Origin: Sphaerisporangium sp.
GTDB taxonomy: Bacteria > Actinomycetota > Actinomycetes > Streptosporangiales > Streptosporangiaceae
NCBI GenBank assembly: GCA_025964675.1
Contig: JAOPYI010000119.1
Coordinates: 1 to 49,446, forward strand
Length of the DNA stretch: 49,446 nucleotides
Reading direction: 5' to 3'
The notes under the pieces are model-generated. The model ran no database searches and was not told where the DNA came from. It saw nothing but the letters and a program-made list of their open reading frames with translations. Each line of letters opens with the position of its first letter. Position 1 is the first letter of the stretch. A program made the translations under genes and the position numbers. This document shows, piece by piece, positions 1-8,992 of the stretch.

Positions 1-1570
1 TGGCGGGGGAGACCACCACCGAGGCGGGCACCTTGCTCATGTAGGACGGCGACACCCACCCCTGGTACGGGTCAGCCTGGCCGCGCACCACCGACTGGCC
101 CGAGACCGGCTGGCACGACGGCATGGCCAGCTGGACCAGCGTGGCCTTCCATCCCGACTTGTCCTTCACCACGACCTGGCCCCCGCTCGTTGACACCGGC
201 GTGAGGGCCGGGTCCAGGTGCCAGTAGCTCCGCGCCCGCGCACCCGACGGAACCGTGTCGAGCACCGCCATCAGGTCGTCGCCGTGGTTGACCAGCACCG
301 AGCGGGTGCGGGTCACGCCGTACGCCTTGTCGGTGAGCTTGTACGACTGCCGGTCGTCCTTGATCGAGGAGCCGACCAGTGAAGTCGCCGTACGTCCACG
401 GAAGGGCTTGCCCACGACGACCGGCACGTTGTGCGCCTCGGGCGACATCGTCCAGTATCGGTACGCGGTCTTCTCGTAGGAGTGGAAACCGGCCTCCACC
501 AGCACGTCGTGTCCCTGCGCGTAGTAGGTCACGCCCATGTGGTCCTCGTGCCCGTGGAACTTCAGGGCCGGGCCGAACCGGATCGAGTAGTACGCCGACT
601 CAGGCTTGTCCCACGCGGTGCGGCCGAAGACGTAGCCCGACCGGAACACCTCCACGGTCTTCTTGGAGTGCTTGTATCCGGCGGGCTTGACGTCGGCGCC
701 GCCGTCCCCGATGGGGACCATGAACCCACTGGGCTCGGTGGCGTGGGTGATGTACGCCTCCAGCGACTCCCAGCGCTTCTCGATCTCCGACGGCACCTTG
801 CGCCCGCAGTCGGTGATGGCGTCCATCCCGACCTTCAGCCGCTCGTGGACGTATATGCCGTAACGCGGAGCCTGTTCCTGGAGCGCGCCCTGCGAGTCGA
901 TGTCGAGCTTCACCGAGCTGGTCATGCGGCGGATGGCGAGGTCGGCCCATCCCTTGTGGCCGGTACGGCAGCCGATGCCGAGCAGCGCGATGTCCTGGTC
1001 CATGCCGTGGTTGTGGCCCTTCTCGTACAGGGCCGGGTTCGACAGCATCTTGGCGTGGTCCGTGAGGCTGCCGGTGAGCCATGACGCCTTGACGTGTCTG
1101 CTGAGGCAGACCAGCACGGGGGCGCGGAGCGCGATGGGGTGCTCGTCCCAGGCGTACTGGCTGGCGCTGGAGCCGCCGCGAGGGTTGCTCTCCACCCAGC
1201 TCTTGGTCAGCTCGGTGGCGCGCTTGAGGTAGCTCTCCTCTCCGGAGGTCTCGTAGTCGGCCACGAGCCTGCCGACCCAGCGCAGCGAGGAGAAGACCAT
1301 GTCCCAGGAGCGGTTCTTGTACGGGCTCCAGCGCCAGTCGATCGTCTTGCCGATCTTGACGGGCGGTAGGTCCAGGAACTGCACTTCACCCGACATGACC
1401 TGTGTCGATGTTGGCGTGGCGGGCAGCCAGTCGCCCTGGCACTCGGTGGTGCGCTTCACGGCCGCGCGCGCGGCCGTGCTTCCGGCGACGGCCGGCGCGG
1501 CCTGGAAGATCCCACCGCCGGTCAGGAGGAGGGTGATGAGAAGACCGAGAGCTCGAGTCCGGCGGCGCAC
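1..1570 (-). CDS. Secreted heparinase II/III-like protein, 3' end outside the window
   Basis: The frame is open from a GTG at 1570 to the window edge (523 codons), so the C-terminus is missing. An AAGGAAGG ribosome site lies 7 nt upstream of the GTG. Residues 1-30 form a signal peptide (basic start, Leu-rich core, AAPAVAG), so the protein is probably exported. An all-helical alpha-toroid-like half follows, with WDEHPIA near 141 and GHNHGMDQD near 185-193; the Asn-His of this motif resembles the catalytic region of polysaccharide lyases. A second half, from about 305, carries KFHGHEDHMG near 337-346, typical of the heparinase II/III-like beta-sandwich domain. Likely role: lyase-type cleavage of an acidic (uronic-acid) polysaccharide outside the cell; the substrate cannot be told. 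It is a single gene with its own leader, separated from the next gene by a strong hairpin. Confidence 0.8.
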   Translation of the reverse strand, partial: MRRRTRALGLLITLLLTGGGIFQAAPAVAGSTAARAAVKRTTECQGDWLPATPTSTQVMSGEVQFLDLPPVKIGKTIDWRWSPYKNRSWDMVFSSLRWVGRLVADYETSGEESYLKRATELTKSWVESNPRGGSSASQYAWDEHPIALRAPVLVCLSRHVKASWLTGSLTDHAKMLSNPALYEKGHNHGMDQDIALLGIGCRTGHKGWADLAIRRMTSSVKLDIDSQGALQEQAPRYGIYVHERLKVGMDAITDCGRKVPSEIEKRWESLEAYITHATEPSGFMVPIGDGGADVKPAGYKHSKKTVEVFRSGYVFGRTAWDKPESAYYSIRFGPALKFHGHEDHMGVTYYAQGHDVLVEAGFHSYEKTAYRYWTMSPEAHNVPVVVGKPFRGRTATSLVGSSIKDDRQSYKLTDKAYGVTRTRSVLVNHGDDLMAVLDTVPSGARARSYWHLDPALTPVSTSGGQVVVKDKSGWKATLVQLAMPSCQPVSGQSVVRGQADPYQGWVSPSYMSKVPASVVVSPA

Positions 1571-1688
1571 GCCAGTTCCTTCCTTGACCAAGGTGGGGGC
1601 GGATCATGCTGTCCGAATCACACATCACAGGTCAAGTCGCAGCAGGCTCGTACGCCACATCGTTAGCAAGGTGTCAGAGAACTCGGAG

Positions 1689-1727
1689 GTACGCCTCCGG
1701 TCGCGCGGCGGGCGACCGGAGGCGTAC
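1689..1727 (-). terminator. Strong hairpin terminator after the MFS exporter gene
   Basis: Perfect 16-bp inverted repeat (1689-1704 and 1712-1727, arms starting GTACGCCTCC) with a 7-nt loop, 17 nt past the MFS stop codon. There is no T-run, as is common in high-GC actinobacteria. It separates the MFS gene from the heparinase-like gene transcribed in the same direction. Confidence 0.75.
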
Positions 1728-1743
1728 GGGGGGTGAGGGCCGC

Positions 1744-3420
1744 TCACACGGACTGGGCGCGGGCCTGTCTCGGGAGGAGGAAACCGAGCGCGAACGCGAG
1801 CGCGATCAGGCCGATGGTGACCAGCGCGGTCGTCTCGGCCGCGTCGAGGGAGTCGCGCTCGTGGGTCTCCAGCCCGGCTGCGGCGATGGCCCGGCCGACG
1901 GCGGGGGAAGTGGGCAGGGACGCCGCCTCGCAGGTGGGCGGCACGGTGTCGGGGTCCTTCTGGCTCTCGCGGTCGTGAACGCAGGTCCGTACGCCGGCGA
2001 TGATCCGGGCCTGAGCGGGGGCGGGGACCCCGGCCTTCACCAGCTCCACCCGCAGTGCCGGCGCGGCGGTGTCGAAGTTCTGGTGGGCCTGCGTGCCGAG
2101 GAGGCCGAAGAAGATCGTGCCGATCACGGCGACGCCGAGGGACATGCCGAGCTGCTGGACGGCCTGCAGCGCGCTGGAGGCCGAGCCGACCTCGTGGTCG
2201 GCGACGTCGCCGAGGACGATGTCGTAGAGGGGCACGAAGATCAGGCCCATGCCGGCTCCGCCGATCAGCAGCGGCACGATGAAGTCGGTGCTGCCGATGC
2301 CGGTGCCGTAGTGCCTGAGGATCAGCCAGAGGGCGGCCATCCCGATCCCCATGCCGGCAAGGCCCATGTGAAGGAGCCTGCGGCCGAGCTTGGCCATCGT
2401 GGCGCCGCTGATGCCGGATCCGATCATCGCGCCCAGCGCCCACGGCAGCGTGGTCAGGCTGGCGCGCAGTGGGGAGTAGCCCAGCCCGACCTGCATGAAG
2501 ACGCCGAGGGTGAGCATGGTGCCGCCCATGGCGCCGGTGAACACGATCGCGAACAGGACCCCGGAGACGTACGAGCGCCTGGTGAACACGCTCGGCTCGA
2601 TCAGCGGCGTCGCGCCCGAGCGCTTGCGGCGGAGCTGGTACCAGGCGAAGAGGACGATCACCGGGACCGAGCACACCAGCATGGCCAAGATCCAGCCCGG
2701 CCAGCCGAGCTCACGGCCCTGGACCAGCGGGAACACGAGCATGAAGGTGCCCACGGCGGCAAGGATCACGCCGAGCACGTCCAGACGCGCCGAACGGACG
2801 GCCGGGGGTGTGGCCGGAAGGAACCTGGCCGCGACCACGAGGGCGAACCCGCCGATCGGCGCGTTGACCAGGAAGATCATGCGCCAGCCGGTGCCGAGCA
2901 GGTCCGCGTTGATGAGCACGCCGCCGATAACGGGGCCCAGCACCGCCGACAGACCCATGATCGGCCCGAAGGCGGTCCACGCCTTCTTCATCTCGGCGGG
3001 CGGGAACAGGTCGCGGATGAGGCCGAAGCCCTGCGGCAGCATCACCGCACCGAACCCGCCCTGAAGCACTCGGGAGGCGAGCAGCATCTCCGGCGAGAGG
3101 GACGCGGCGCAGATCATCGAGGCGACGGCGAACCCGCCGACGCCGATCAGCAGCATGCGCTTGCGGCCGAACATGTCGCCGAGCCGCCCGCCGATGAGCA
3201 GCATGACCGCCAGGGCCATGGTGTAGCCGGCGGCCATCCATTGCACGGTCGCGTACGAGCCGCCCAGGTCCTCACGGATCGCGGGCGCGGCCGTGTTGAT
3301 CACGGTCGAGTCCAGCAGGTCCATCACGCTCGAGGCCAGTACGGCCGAGAACGCGAGCCAGCGCCACCGGTAGGGGGTCGCGGCTCCGGCCGTGGGCGGG
3401 GCTTCGAGTATCGAGGTCAT
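1744..3420 (-). CDS. MFS multidrug exporter, DHA2 (EmrB/QacA-type, 14-TM) family
   Basis: A 558-residue polytopic membrane protein, probably a proton-driven drug/metabolite exporter. It shows the DHA2 signatures: MDLLDSTVINTAAPAI in TM1, motif A GGRLGDMFGRKR after TM2, and motif C GPVIGGVL in TM5. The length and two extra central TM segments fit the 14-TM group. The frame extends upstream to 3498, but the ATG at 3420 is preferred because AGGAGAG lies 6 nt before it and the extra 26 residues are polar and not family-like. It is divergent from a WYL-domain regulator 87 bp away, a common arrangement in which the regulator controls the exporter. The loop before the last TM (near DRESQKDPDTVPPTCE) is long and extracellular-like. 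The substrate is unknown. Confidence 0.9.
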   Translation of the reverse strand: MTSILEAPPTAGAATPYRWRWLAFSAVLASSVMDLLDSTVINTAAPAIREDLGGSYATVQWMAAGYTMALAVMLLIGGRLGDMFGRKRMLLIGVGGFAVASMICAASLSPEMLLASRVLQGGFGAVMLPQGFGLIRDLFPPAEMKKAWTAFGPIMGLSAVLGPVIGGVLINADLLGTGWRMIFLVNAPIGGFALVVAARFLPATPPAVRSARLDVLGVILAAVGTFMLVFPLVQGRELGWPGWILAMLVCSVPVIVLFAWYQLRRKRSGATPLIEPSVFTRRSYVSGVLFAIVFTGAMGGTMLTLGVFMQVGLGYSPLRASLTTLPWALGAMIGSGISGATMAKLGRRLLHMGLAGMGIGMAALWLILRHYGTGIGSTDFIVPLLIGGAGMGLIFVPLYDIVLGDVADHEVGSASSALQAVQQLGMSLGVAVIGTIFFGLLGTQAHQNFDTAAPALRVELVKAGVPAPAQARIIAGVRTCVHDRESQKDPDTVPPTCEAASLPTSPAVGRAIAAAGLETHERDSLDAAETTALVTIGLIALAFALGFLLPRQARAQSV

Positions 3421-3482
3421 CAAGCTCTCCTGAGTACGAGGACGATGAGACCACGCTAGGGTCGATAGCGGCCACTTTCTGA

Positions 3483-3503
3483 CCTGAATGACGGGCATTC
3501 TGG
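3483..3503. promoter_or_regulatory. Candidate operator for the WYL regulator
   Basis: Inverted repeat CCTGAATG - 5 nt - CATTCTGG (7 of 8 arm positions match) lying directly before the WYL start codon at 3508. The right arm includes CATTCT, a possible -10 box 6 nt before the ATG (leaderless layout). Position suggests autoregulation and perhaps control of the divergent exporter. Inference only. Confidence 0.4.
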
Positions 3504-3507
3504 GGAC

Positions 3508-4464
3508 ATGGCGAACACCAGCTCACGCACGCTGCGACTGCTCTCCCTGCTCCAGACACACCGGTACTGGCCGGGTACGGAGCTGGCCGACCGGCTCGAG
3601 GTCTCCGTACGCACCCTGCGCCGCGACGTCGACCGGCTCCGGGAGCTGGGTTACCCGGTCGAGGCCCAACGCGGTGCCGAAGGCGGCTACCAGCTCGCGG
3701 CGGGCGCCGCGCTGCCTCCGCTCGTGGTCGACGACGAGGAGGCGGTCGCCCTGGCCGTCGGCCTGCGAATGGCCGCGCAGGGATCGGTCGCCGGCATCGA
3801 GGAGTCCTCTGTCCGCGCGCTCACCAAGATCGTGCAGGTCATGCCGCCGCGGCTGCGCCGGCGCATCGAAGCCCTGCGCGCGGCCACCGTGCCCACGGTG
3901 TGGGGCACCGGGCCGACCGTCGACGCCGGGGTGCTGACCGCCGTCGCCCAGGCCTGCCGGGACGAGGAGCGCCTGCGCTTCTCCTACAAGGCGCGCGGAG
4001 GCGAGCTGACCGACCGCCATGTCGAGCCCCACCGGCTCGTCTCGCTCGGCCGCCGCTGGTACCTCGTGGCCTACGACCTGACCCGCCACGACTGGCGCAG
4101 CTTCCGGCTAGACCGGCTCGACGGCCCGCGCAGCACCGCGGAGAGGTTCCGCCCGCGCGAGCTGCCCGCCGAGGACGCGGCGGCGTTCGTCCGGAACGGC
4201 ATAGACAACATCGCCGCGCCGCACAGCTTCGAGGCGGTGGTGCACGCCCCGGCCGGCACCGTACGAGGCCTCATCGGCCAGTGGGCAACGGTCGAGGAGA
4301 TCGACGAGGGGCGGTGCAGGTTACGGATGACCTCCGAAACGCTCGACTGGCCGGCGATGGCACTGGGCGTGGTCGGTGCGGAGTTCGAGGTGATCCATCC
4401 TCCCGAGCTGATCGGCCACCTCCGCGACTGGGCCACCCGCTTCACCCGCGCCACCGGCGGCTGA
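3508..4464 (+). CDS. WYL-domain helix-turn-helix transcriptional regulator
   Basis: A 318-residue regulator. Residues 6-60 form a DeoR/HTH_11-type winged helix (TLRLLSLLQTHRYWPGTELADRLEVSVRTLRRDVDRL). A WYL domain follows from about 140, with GRRWYLVAYD near 180-189 and a conserved FRLDRL; the C-terminal WCX-like part ends near 310. WYL domains are thought to bind a small ligand or nucleic acid and tune DNA binding. The ATG at 3508 has only GGGGAC directly before it, too close for a good ribosome site, so a leaderless transcript is possible. It ends 5 bp from the convergent MhuD-like gene. Its likely target is the divergent MFS exporter gene; this is inferred from arrangement only. Confidence 0.88.
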   Translation: MANTSSRTLRLLSLLQTHRYWPGTELADRLEVSVRTLRRDVDRLRELGYPVEAQRGAEGGYQLAAGAALPPLVVDDEEAVALAVGLRMAAQGSVAGIEESSVRALTKIVQVMPPRLRRRIEALRAATVPTVWGTGPTVDAGVLTAVAQACRDEERLRFSYKARGGELTDRHVEPHRLVSLGRRWYLVAYDLTRHDWRSFRLDRLDGPRSTAERFRPRELPAEDAAAFVRNGIDNIAAPHSFEAVVHAPAGTVRGLIGQWATVEEIDEGRCRLRMTSETLDWPAMALGVVGAEFEVIHPPELIGHLRDWATRFTRATGG

Positions 4465-4469
4465 GCGGC

Positions 4470-4871
4470 TCAGTCGTTCTTGTGTCCGGCGCTCTGCACG
4501 ACCTCGAAGGACCACAGCTCCGCGCCCGTCGCGGCGGGGCCCTGCCCGTGGCCGTGTCCCTGGCCGGCCGCCTGCCCGTGCCCGTGGCCTGCCTCCTGCC
4601 CGCCGGCCGCCTGCCCCTGTGCGGCCTCGGCCGCGGCTCGGGCGTGGCCCGCCTGGAAGGCCTGGCTCTCCTGCCAGCGCTGGAAGTCCTCCTCGCTGCG
4701 CCAGCGGGTGTAGACGAGATACCTTTCTGTGCCCTCGACCGGCCTGAGAAGCTCGAACCACTCGAAGCCGTCGGACGACTCGACCATTCCGGCGCGGTTG
4801 GAGAACCGGCGTTCCAGCTCCTCACGCATCTCGGCCGGGACGGCCAGCGCGTTGATCTTCACAACGGACAT
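4470..4871 (-). CDS. MhuD-like haem-degrading monooxygenase (ABM fold) with His/Gly/Gln-rich insert
   Basis: A 133-residue protein. The N-terminus MSVVKINALAVP and the stretch FELLRPVEGTERYLVYTRW closely follow mycobacterial MhuD. Asn7 and Trp66 occupy the same numbers as the haem-pocket residues of MhuD, and His76 sits about where the proximal haem ligand is expected. MhuD/IsdG proteins are cytoplasmic dimers that open haem and free iron. MhuD is about 105 residues; here some 28 residues are added between the His helix and the last strand (ELWSFEVV), made of AGHGHGQ-like units with four His. The ATG at 4871 is chosen because GAGGAG lies 5 nt upstream; a GTG 6 nt further up is too close to that site. 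It is convergent with the WYL gene. A general antibiotic-biosynthesis-monooxygenase role is the alternative. Confidence 0.8.
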   Translation of the reverse strand: MSVVKINALAVPAEMREELERRFSNRAGMVESSDGFEWFELLRPVEGTERYLVYTRWRSEEDFQRWQESQAFQAGHARAAAEAAQGQAAGGQEAGHGHGQAAGQGHGHGQGPAATGAELWSFEVVQSAGHKND

Positions 4872-5067
4872 GTCCACTCCTCGTCAGGCGATCCGTACCC
4901 GGGGCCCGGCCGCCCTGGACGGCCGCGAGCCCGGTAACGCCACCTTACGATCTTTCACCCCCGCCCGTACGGTTCCCCCCGCTTGCCCGTACGGCCGCGC
5001 CTGGCTTCGCCCCAGGTGCCGCGTAAGCTGGGAAAACACGTAGAGGATTCCCAAAGAGGCGATGGTC

Positions 5068-5382
5068 ATGAAGAAGGGCATCCATCCTGATTACCACCCG
5101 GTGGTCTTCCGTGACCCGAGCGCGAATTTCGCGATCCTCACCCGGTCGACCATCAGGAGCGACAGGACCATCGAATGGTCGGACGGCAAGGTGTATCCGG
5201 TCGTCGATGTGGACGTCTCCTCGGCGAGCCACCCGTTCTACACCGGCCGCAGCCGGGTGATGGACACCGCGGGCCGCGTGGAGCGCTTCAGGCAGAGGTA
5301 TGCCGGCCGGCCGGGCAGCCGAAGCGAGCCGAGCCCAGAAGGACAGCCGGACGCTGAGGCCGAGGGGCCCGCCGCAGGCTGA
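5068..5382 (+). CDS. rpmE2: 50S ribosomal protein L31 type B
   Basis: [16 protein letters not shown] and the conserved SxxHPFYTG region identify L31. There is no cysteine, so this is the zinc-independent type B (C-minus) paralogue that can replace zinc-binding L31 when zinc is scarce. Residues 1-80 match the family; about 25 residues of a Pro/Glu/Ser-rich tail are extra. The ATG at 5068 is preferred over the ATG at 5062 because AAGAGG at 5054-5059 is 8 nt from it and only 2 nt from the other. Such genes are often repressed by Zur; no convincing Zur box was seen in the 190-bp upstream gap, although a TGGGAA...TTCCCA repeat (13-nt spacer) lies just before the ribosome site. Confidence 0.92.
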   Translation: MKKGIHPDYHPVVFRDPSANFAILTRSTIRSDRTIEWSDGKVYPVVDVDVSSASHPFYTGRSRVMDTAGRVERFRQRYAGRPGSRSEPSPEGQPDAEAEGPAAG

Positions 5383-5424
5383 CGTACGGTCACGGCGGTG
5401 TCGTTGCGGGATTGCGGGCGGCAC

Positions 5425-5437
5425 TAGCCTTGTGGGG
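5425..5437 (+). promoter_or_regulatory. Leaderless-type -10 box for the FAH-family gene
   Basis: TAGCCT at 5425-5430 is followed by 6 nt and the GTG start at 5437. No ribosome site is present, so transcription probably begins at or next to the start codon. Confidence 0.5.
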
Positions 5438-6213
5438 TGCGTATAGCAAGGTTCTCCACAGGTGAAGGTGTCGCTTTCGGCGTGGTCGAGGGGGCTCAGG
5501 GTGAGGAGTTCGTCTCACGGATCGCCGGGCATCCGTTCGGCGAGATCCAGTTCACCGGCGAGCGATACCCGCTCCAGGAAGTCCGCCTGGTGACGCCGAT
5601 GCTGCCCAGCAAGATCATCGCTGTCGGCAAGAACTACGCCGAGCACGCCCGCGAGATGGGTGGTGAGGCCCCGGCCGAGCCGTTGATCTTCAGCAAGCCG
5701 TCCACGGCGGTGATCGGCCACGGCGAGTCGATCGCCTACCCCCACAAGCTGTCCGAGCGCGTCGACTACGAAGGCGAGCTGGCCGTGGTGATCGGCCGCC
5801 TCTGCCGCGAGGTGCCGGTCGAGCGGGCCCACGAGGTCGTCTTCGGATACACCTGCGCCAACGACGTCACCGCGCGTGACCTCCAGCGCAAGGACGGGCA
5901 GTGGACGCGAGCCAAGGGCTTCGACACGTTCTGCCCGCTCGGCCCGTGGATCCAGACCGGGCTCGACGCCTCCGACCTGGCGATCACGACCACCGTGAAC
6001 GGCGAGCTCAAGCAGAGCGGGCGCACATCCCAGCTCATCCACGACATCCCGAAGCTGATCGCCTACATCACCGACGTCATGACCCTCATCCCGGGGGACG
6101 TGATCCTCACCGGCACGCCGGAAGGGGTCGGCCCGCTCGACGACGGCGACGAGGTCAGCGTGGGCATCGAAGGCATCGGCACTCTCACCAACCGGGTGGT
6201 ACCCCGTGGCTGA
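5437..6213 (+). CDS. Fumarylacetoacetate hydrolase (FAH) family protein
   Basis: A 258-residue cytoplasmic enzyme. A short N-terminal domain (1-60) is followed by the FAH fold: [17 protein letters not shown] (lid His/Glu, as in FAHD1-type proteins), [12 protein letters not shown] (metal-binding acidic residues), [14 protein letters not shown], then [12 protein letters not shown] and LTGTPEGVG. These signatures mark Mg-dependent hydrolases or decarboxylases of beta-keto acids such as acylpyruvates or oxaloacetate; the substrate is not predictable. It starts with GTG and has a leaderless-type promoter. It overlaps gltX by 8 bp, so the two are almost surely co-transcribed, a pairing seen widely in actinobacteria. 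Confidence 0.9.
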   Translation: MRIARFSTGEGVAFGVVEGAQGEEFVSRIAGHPFGEIQFTGERYPLQEVRLVTPMLPSKIIAVGKNYAEHAREMGGEAPAEPLIFSKPSTAVIGHGESIAYPHKLSERVDYEGELAVVIGRLCREVPVERAHEVVFGYTCANDVTARDLQRKDGQWTRAKGFDTFCPLGPWIQTGLDASDLAITTTVNGELKQSGRTSQLIHDIPKLIAYITDVMTLIPGDVILTGTPEGVGPLDDGDEVSVGIEGIGTLTNRVVPRG

Positions 6214-7618
6214 TCTTCAGGAGGGCTCGGCCGAGCCCACGATGCGGGTGCGTTTCGCGCCCTCTCCGACCGGCATGTTCCACGTGGGCGGTGCCAGATC
6301 CGCGCTGTTCAACTGGGCGCTCGCCGAGCAGTCGGGCGGCCGGTTCGTCCTGCGCGTGGAGGACACCGACGCCGCCCGCAACCGCCCCGAGTGGACCGAG
6401 GGCATCATCTCGGCCCTCGCCTGGATCGGCATCAACGGCGACTCGCCCCACTTCGAGGGCCCCTACTTCCAGTCGGCGTACGAAGAGCAGCACCGCGCCT
6501 CGGCGGCCAAGCTGATCGCGGACGGCAAGGCGTACCACTGCACCTGCACCCGTGACGACGTGAAGGCGCGCACGGGCTCGGAGCACCAGGGGTACGACGG
6601 GTTCTGCCGCGATCGGGGCCTCACCGAGGGGGCCGTGCGCTTCCGTACGCGGGACGAGGGCGTGACCGTGGTCGACGACCTGGTCCGTGGCCGTGTGGAG
6701 TTCCCCAATCACGCCATCGAAGACTTCGTCATCGCCCGTGGCGACGGCTCCCCGCTGTTCGTGCTGGCCAACGTGGTCGACGACATCGAGATGCGGATCA
6801 CCCACGTCGTCCGCGCCGAGGAGCACCTGTCGAACACCCCCAAGCAGCAGTTGCTCTGGGAGGCGCTCGGCGTCGCGCCGCCGACGTGGGCCCACGTTCC
6901 CGTCATCGTCAACGAGAAGCGGCAGAAGCTCTCCAAGCGCCGTGACAAGGTCGCGCTGGAGTCCTACCGCGACGAGGGCTACCTCCCCGAGGCGATGGTC
7001 AACTACCTCATGCTGCTCGGCTGGGGCCCCGGAGACGACCGGGAGATCATGCCCTGGTCCGAGATGGTGCCGCTGTTCAAGCTCTCCGACGTGAACCCCT
7101 CCCCGGCGTTCTTCGACGAGAAGAAGCTGCGGGCGTTCAACGGGGAGTACATCCGGGCCCTGCCGGTCGACGTCTTCATCGGGCGCTGCCGGCCCTGGCT
7201 CGACCCGAGCTGGGGCCTTGAGACCTTCGCCAAGGTCGCCCCGCTGGCCCAGACCCGCCTCGCCGTGCTGTCGGAGATCACGGCCAACGTCGACTTCCTC
7301 TTCCTGGAGGAGCCCGTCTTCGACCAGGCGAGCTGGGACAAGGCGATGAAGCCCGGCGCGGAGGACATCCTGACCGGCTACCTCGCGCGGCTGGAAACCG
7401 TCTCCTTCGATCCAGAGTCGCTGAAGACCGCTCTGGAGGAGGTCGGGGTCGAGCACGGTCTGAAGCTGGGCAAGGCCCAGGCACCCGTCCGCGTGGCGAT
7501 CACCGGCCGCACGGTGGGGCTTCCGCTGTTCGAGTCGATCGAGGTGCTGGGCCGCGAGAAGGCCCTGGAGCGGCTGCGCACGGCCCTGGCGAAGCTCCAG
7601 GGACAGACCTCGTCCTGA
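6206..7618 (+). CDS. gltX: Glutamyl-tRNA synthetase
   Basis: A 470-residue class I aminoacyl-tRNA synthetase that charges tRNA-Glu; in actinobacteria it usually also mischarges tRNA-Gln for later amidation by GatCAB. The HIGH motif is FHVGG at 25-29 within RFAPSPTG, and the KMSKS motif is KLSKR at 241-245. Cys112, Cys114, Tyr130 and Cys134 form a plausible zinc site in the acceptor-binding insert. The C-terminal half is the all-helical anticodon-binding domain. The GTG at 6206 lies inside the end of the FAH gene, implying translational coupling. Its last 119 bp lie antisense to the C-terminal codons of the convergent MATE gene. Matching tRNA-Glu and tRNA-Gln genes sit 4 kb downstream. Confidence 0.97.
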   Translation: MADLQEGSAEPTMRVRFAPSPTGMFHVGGARSALFNWALAEQSGGRFVLRVEDTDAARNRPEWTEGIISALAWIGINGDSPHFEGPYFQSAYEEQHRASAAKLIADGKAYHCTCTRDDVKARTGSEHQGYDGFCRDRGLTEGAVRFRTRDEGVTVVDDLVRGRVEFPNHAIEDFVIARGDGSPLFVLANVVDDIEMRITHVVRAEEHLSNTPKQQLLWEALGVAPPTWAHVPVIVNEKRQKLSKRRDKVALESYRDEGYLPEAMVNYLMLLGWGPGDDREIMPWSEMVPLFKLSDVNPSPAFFDEKKLRAFNGEYIRALPVDVFIGRCRPWLDPSWGLETFAKVAPLAQTRLAVLSEITANVDFLFLEEPVFDQASWDKAMKPGAEDILTGYLARLETVSFDPESLKTALEEVGVEHGLKLGKAQAPVRVAITGRTVGLPLFESIEVLGREKALERLRTALAKLQGQTSS

Positions 7619-8891
7619 GGGGCCGCAGGCCCGTAAGGCACACGAGCCCGAGGCTGAGCAGGGCCGCCGCGCTCATCGACAGCCAGATGCCGGTGACGCC
7701 GAGCCGCGAGCTCAGCCCATGGGCGAGGGGCAGCTGGACCGCGAAGCCCGCCAGTGTGGCGGCGAGCAGCCGGTTGCCCCTGTTGCCGGCCTGGAGCACG
7801 CCTCCCAGGGCGATGAGCCCGCCGAAGGGCACCAGGTAGCCGGTCATGCAGCGCAGGAACCACACCGCCTCGGCGACCACCGCCGGGTCCTGGCTGAACC
7901 ATCCGGCCACCGGGCGGGCCACGCCGTTGAGCACGGCGGCCGTGACGACGCCCGCGACCAGGCCGAGCCGCAGCGCGGCGGCCGGCGTGGTGCCTCCGGT
8001 GCGCGCCGTGTCGATCATGGCGGCCTGGCGGAGCGCGTAGAAGGCCATCACCCCGGCCAGCATGATTTTCATCCCTATCCCGTACCCGGCCTGCGCCGCC
8101 ACGCCGTACGTGCCCACCATCCCCACCAGGGCCATGCCGACGGCGCTGCGTGCCAGGAAGTCCCCGGACATGGGCAGGCCCGTACGGAGGACGTCGACCG
8201 CGTCGGCGCCCCTGAAGCCGCCCCTGAAAGCGCTCCTGAAGCCGAAAAGGCCGCCGAAGGAGCCGCCGATCCCGGCGGGGCGCGGCAGCCGGCGTACGAG
8301 GAGCGAGGCGGCGACGGCGAGCGTGAGAAGGCGGGCGAGGACCGTCGCCAGGGCGGCTCCGCGCACCCCGAGGCCGAGGCCGTAGATGAACAGCGGGTCG
8401 AGGCCGATCACCAGGGCGTTGCAGAGCAGGGCCGTACGCATCGGCGTGCGTGTGTCGCCGAGGCCCTTGAAGATCCCGTTGACGAGGCACTGGGCGAAGA
8501 ACACCGGAAGCCCGCCGAGCGAGATGGCGTAGAAGCCGGAGGCCAGTGCCGCGGTGGTGGCGTCGGAGGTGAACAGCCCGGCCAGCGGGTCACGGAGCAG
8601 CACGCCGGGGACGGCCACCGCCACGGACGCCCCGCCCCAGAGCACCCATGAGGTCCGGATCAGCGGCGTGAGCGGCTGCTTGCCGTCGCGCCGTCCGATG
8701 AGCACGGTCGTGCCCGTCTGGACGGCCAGCATCACGCCGAGGGCGACGTACTCGGTGGTGGTGGCGATCGTCACGGCCGCGACGGCGCGGCTGCCGAGGC
8801 CGGAGACCCACAGGGTGTCGATCAGGCTGACGGCCACGACGGCGGTGAGCAGTTCGACGTAGACGGGAAGGGCGAGCCGGATCAGGCGCAT
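7500..8891 (-). CDS. MATE-family efflux transporter
   Basis: A 463-residue membrane protein with two six-helix halves of MATE type: [27 protein letters not shown] at the start, [14 protein letters not shown] near 140, and the second-half copy [19 protein letters not shown] proteins export cationic drugs or metabolites using a Na+ or H+ gradient. A Gly/Phe/Arg-rich cytoplasmic loop ([18 protein letters not shown], near 205) joins the halves. TM12 ends almost exactly where gltX ends; the last ~43 residues (Pro/Ala/Arg-rich) are encoded antisense inside gltX and look like read-through into an unselected frame. The ATG at 8891 has only a weak GAGG site. It is divergent from a PadR regulator across a long palindrome. 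Confidence 0.88.
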   Translation of the reverse strand: MRLIRLALPVYVELLTAVVAVSLIDTLWVSGLGSRAVAAVTIATTTEYVALGVMLAVQTGTTVLIGRRDGKQPLTPLIRTSWVLWGGASVAVAVPGVLLRDPLAGLFTSDATTAALASGFYAISLGGLPVFFAQCLVNGIFKGLGDTRTPMRTALLCNALVIGLDPLFIYGLGLGVRGAALATVLARLLTLAVAASLLVRRLPRPAGIGGSFGGLFGFRSAFRGGFRGADAVDVLRTGLPMSGDFLARSAVGMALVGMVGTYGVAAQAGYGIGMKIMLAGVMAFYALRQAAMIDTARTGGTTPAAALRLGLVAGVVTAAVLNGVARPVAGWFSQDPAVVAEAVWFLRCMTGYLVPFGGLIALGGVLQAGNRGNRLLAATLAGFAVQLPLAHGLSSRLGVTGIWLSMSAAALLSLGLVCLTGLRPLRTRSVPGASPGPCAAAPGPSRGPAPRSTRTAEAPPCGR

Positions 8892-8900
8892 GAATACCTC

Positions 8901-8935
8901 GAATCGCTATGCCTCTATTAGAGGTATAGCGATAC
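8901..8935. promoter_or_regulatory. 35-bp near-perfect palindrome, probable PadR operator
   Basis: Arms 8901-8916 and 8920-8935 (core CGCTATGCCTCT and AGAGGTATAGCG) match at 14 of 16 positions around a 3-nt centre. A further ATACCTC at 8894-8900 is inverted relative to GAGGTAT at 8921-8927. The element starts 10 bp upstream of the MATE start codon and ends 57 bp before the PadR gene, in an otherwise GC-rich context. It probably controls both genes; the TATAGCGAT stretch may also hold a -10 box. Confidence 0.7.
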
Positions 8936-8992
8936 GATGTACTCGAACGCAAGTCCCCGCCGTGGAGCACGGCATGGTCACCGGGAGCGTGG

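Noticed and set aside
1606-3459. A 617-codon open frame antisense to the MFS exporter
   Set aside because: Arg/Gly/Asp/His-rich shadow with no hydrophobic core; the exporter frame carries the DHA2 motifs.
4872-5067. Zur box before the L31B gene
   Set aside because: No TGA-rich palindrome of the Zur type; only a TGGGAA/TTCCCA repeat with a 13-nt spacer.
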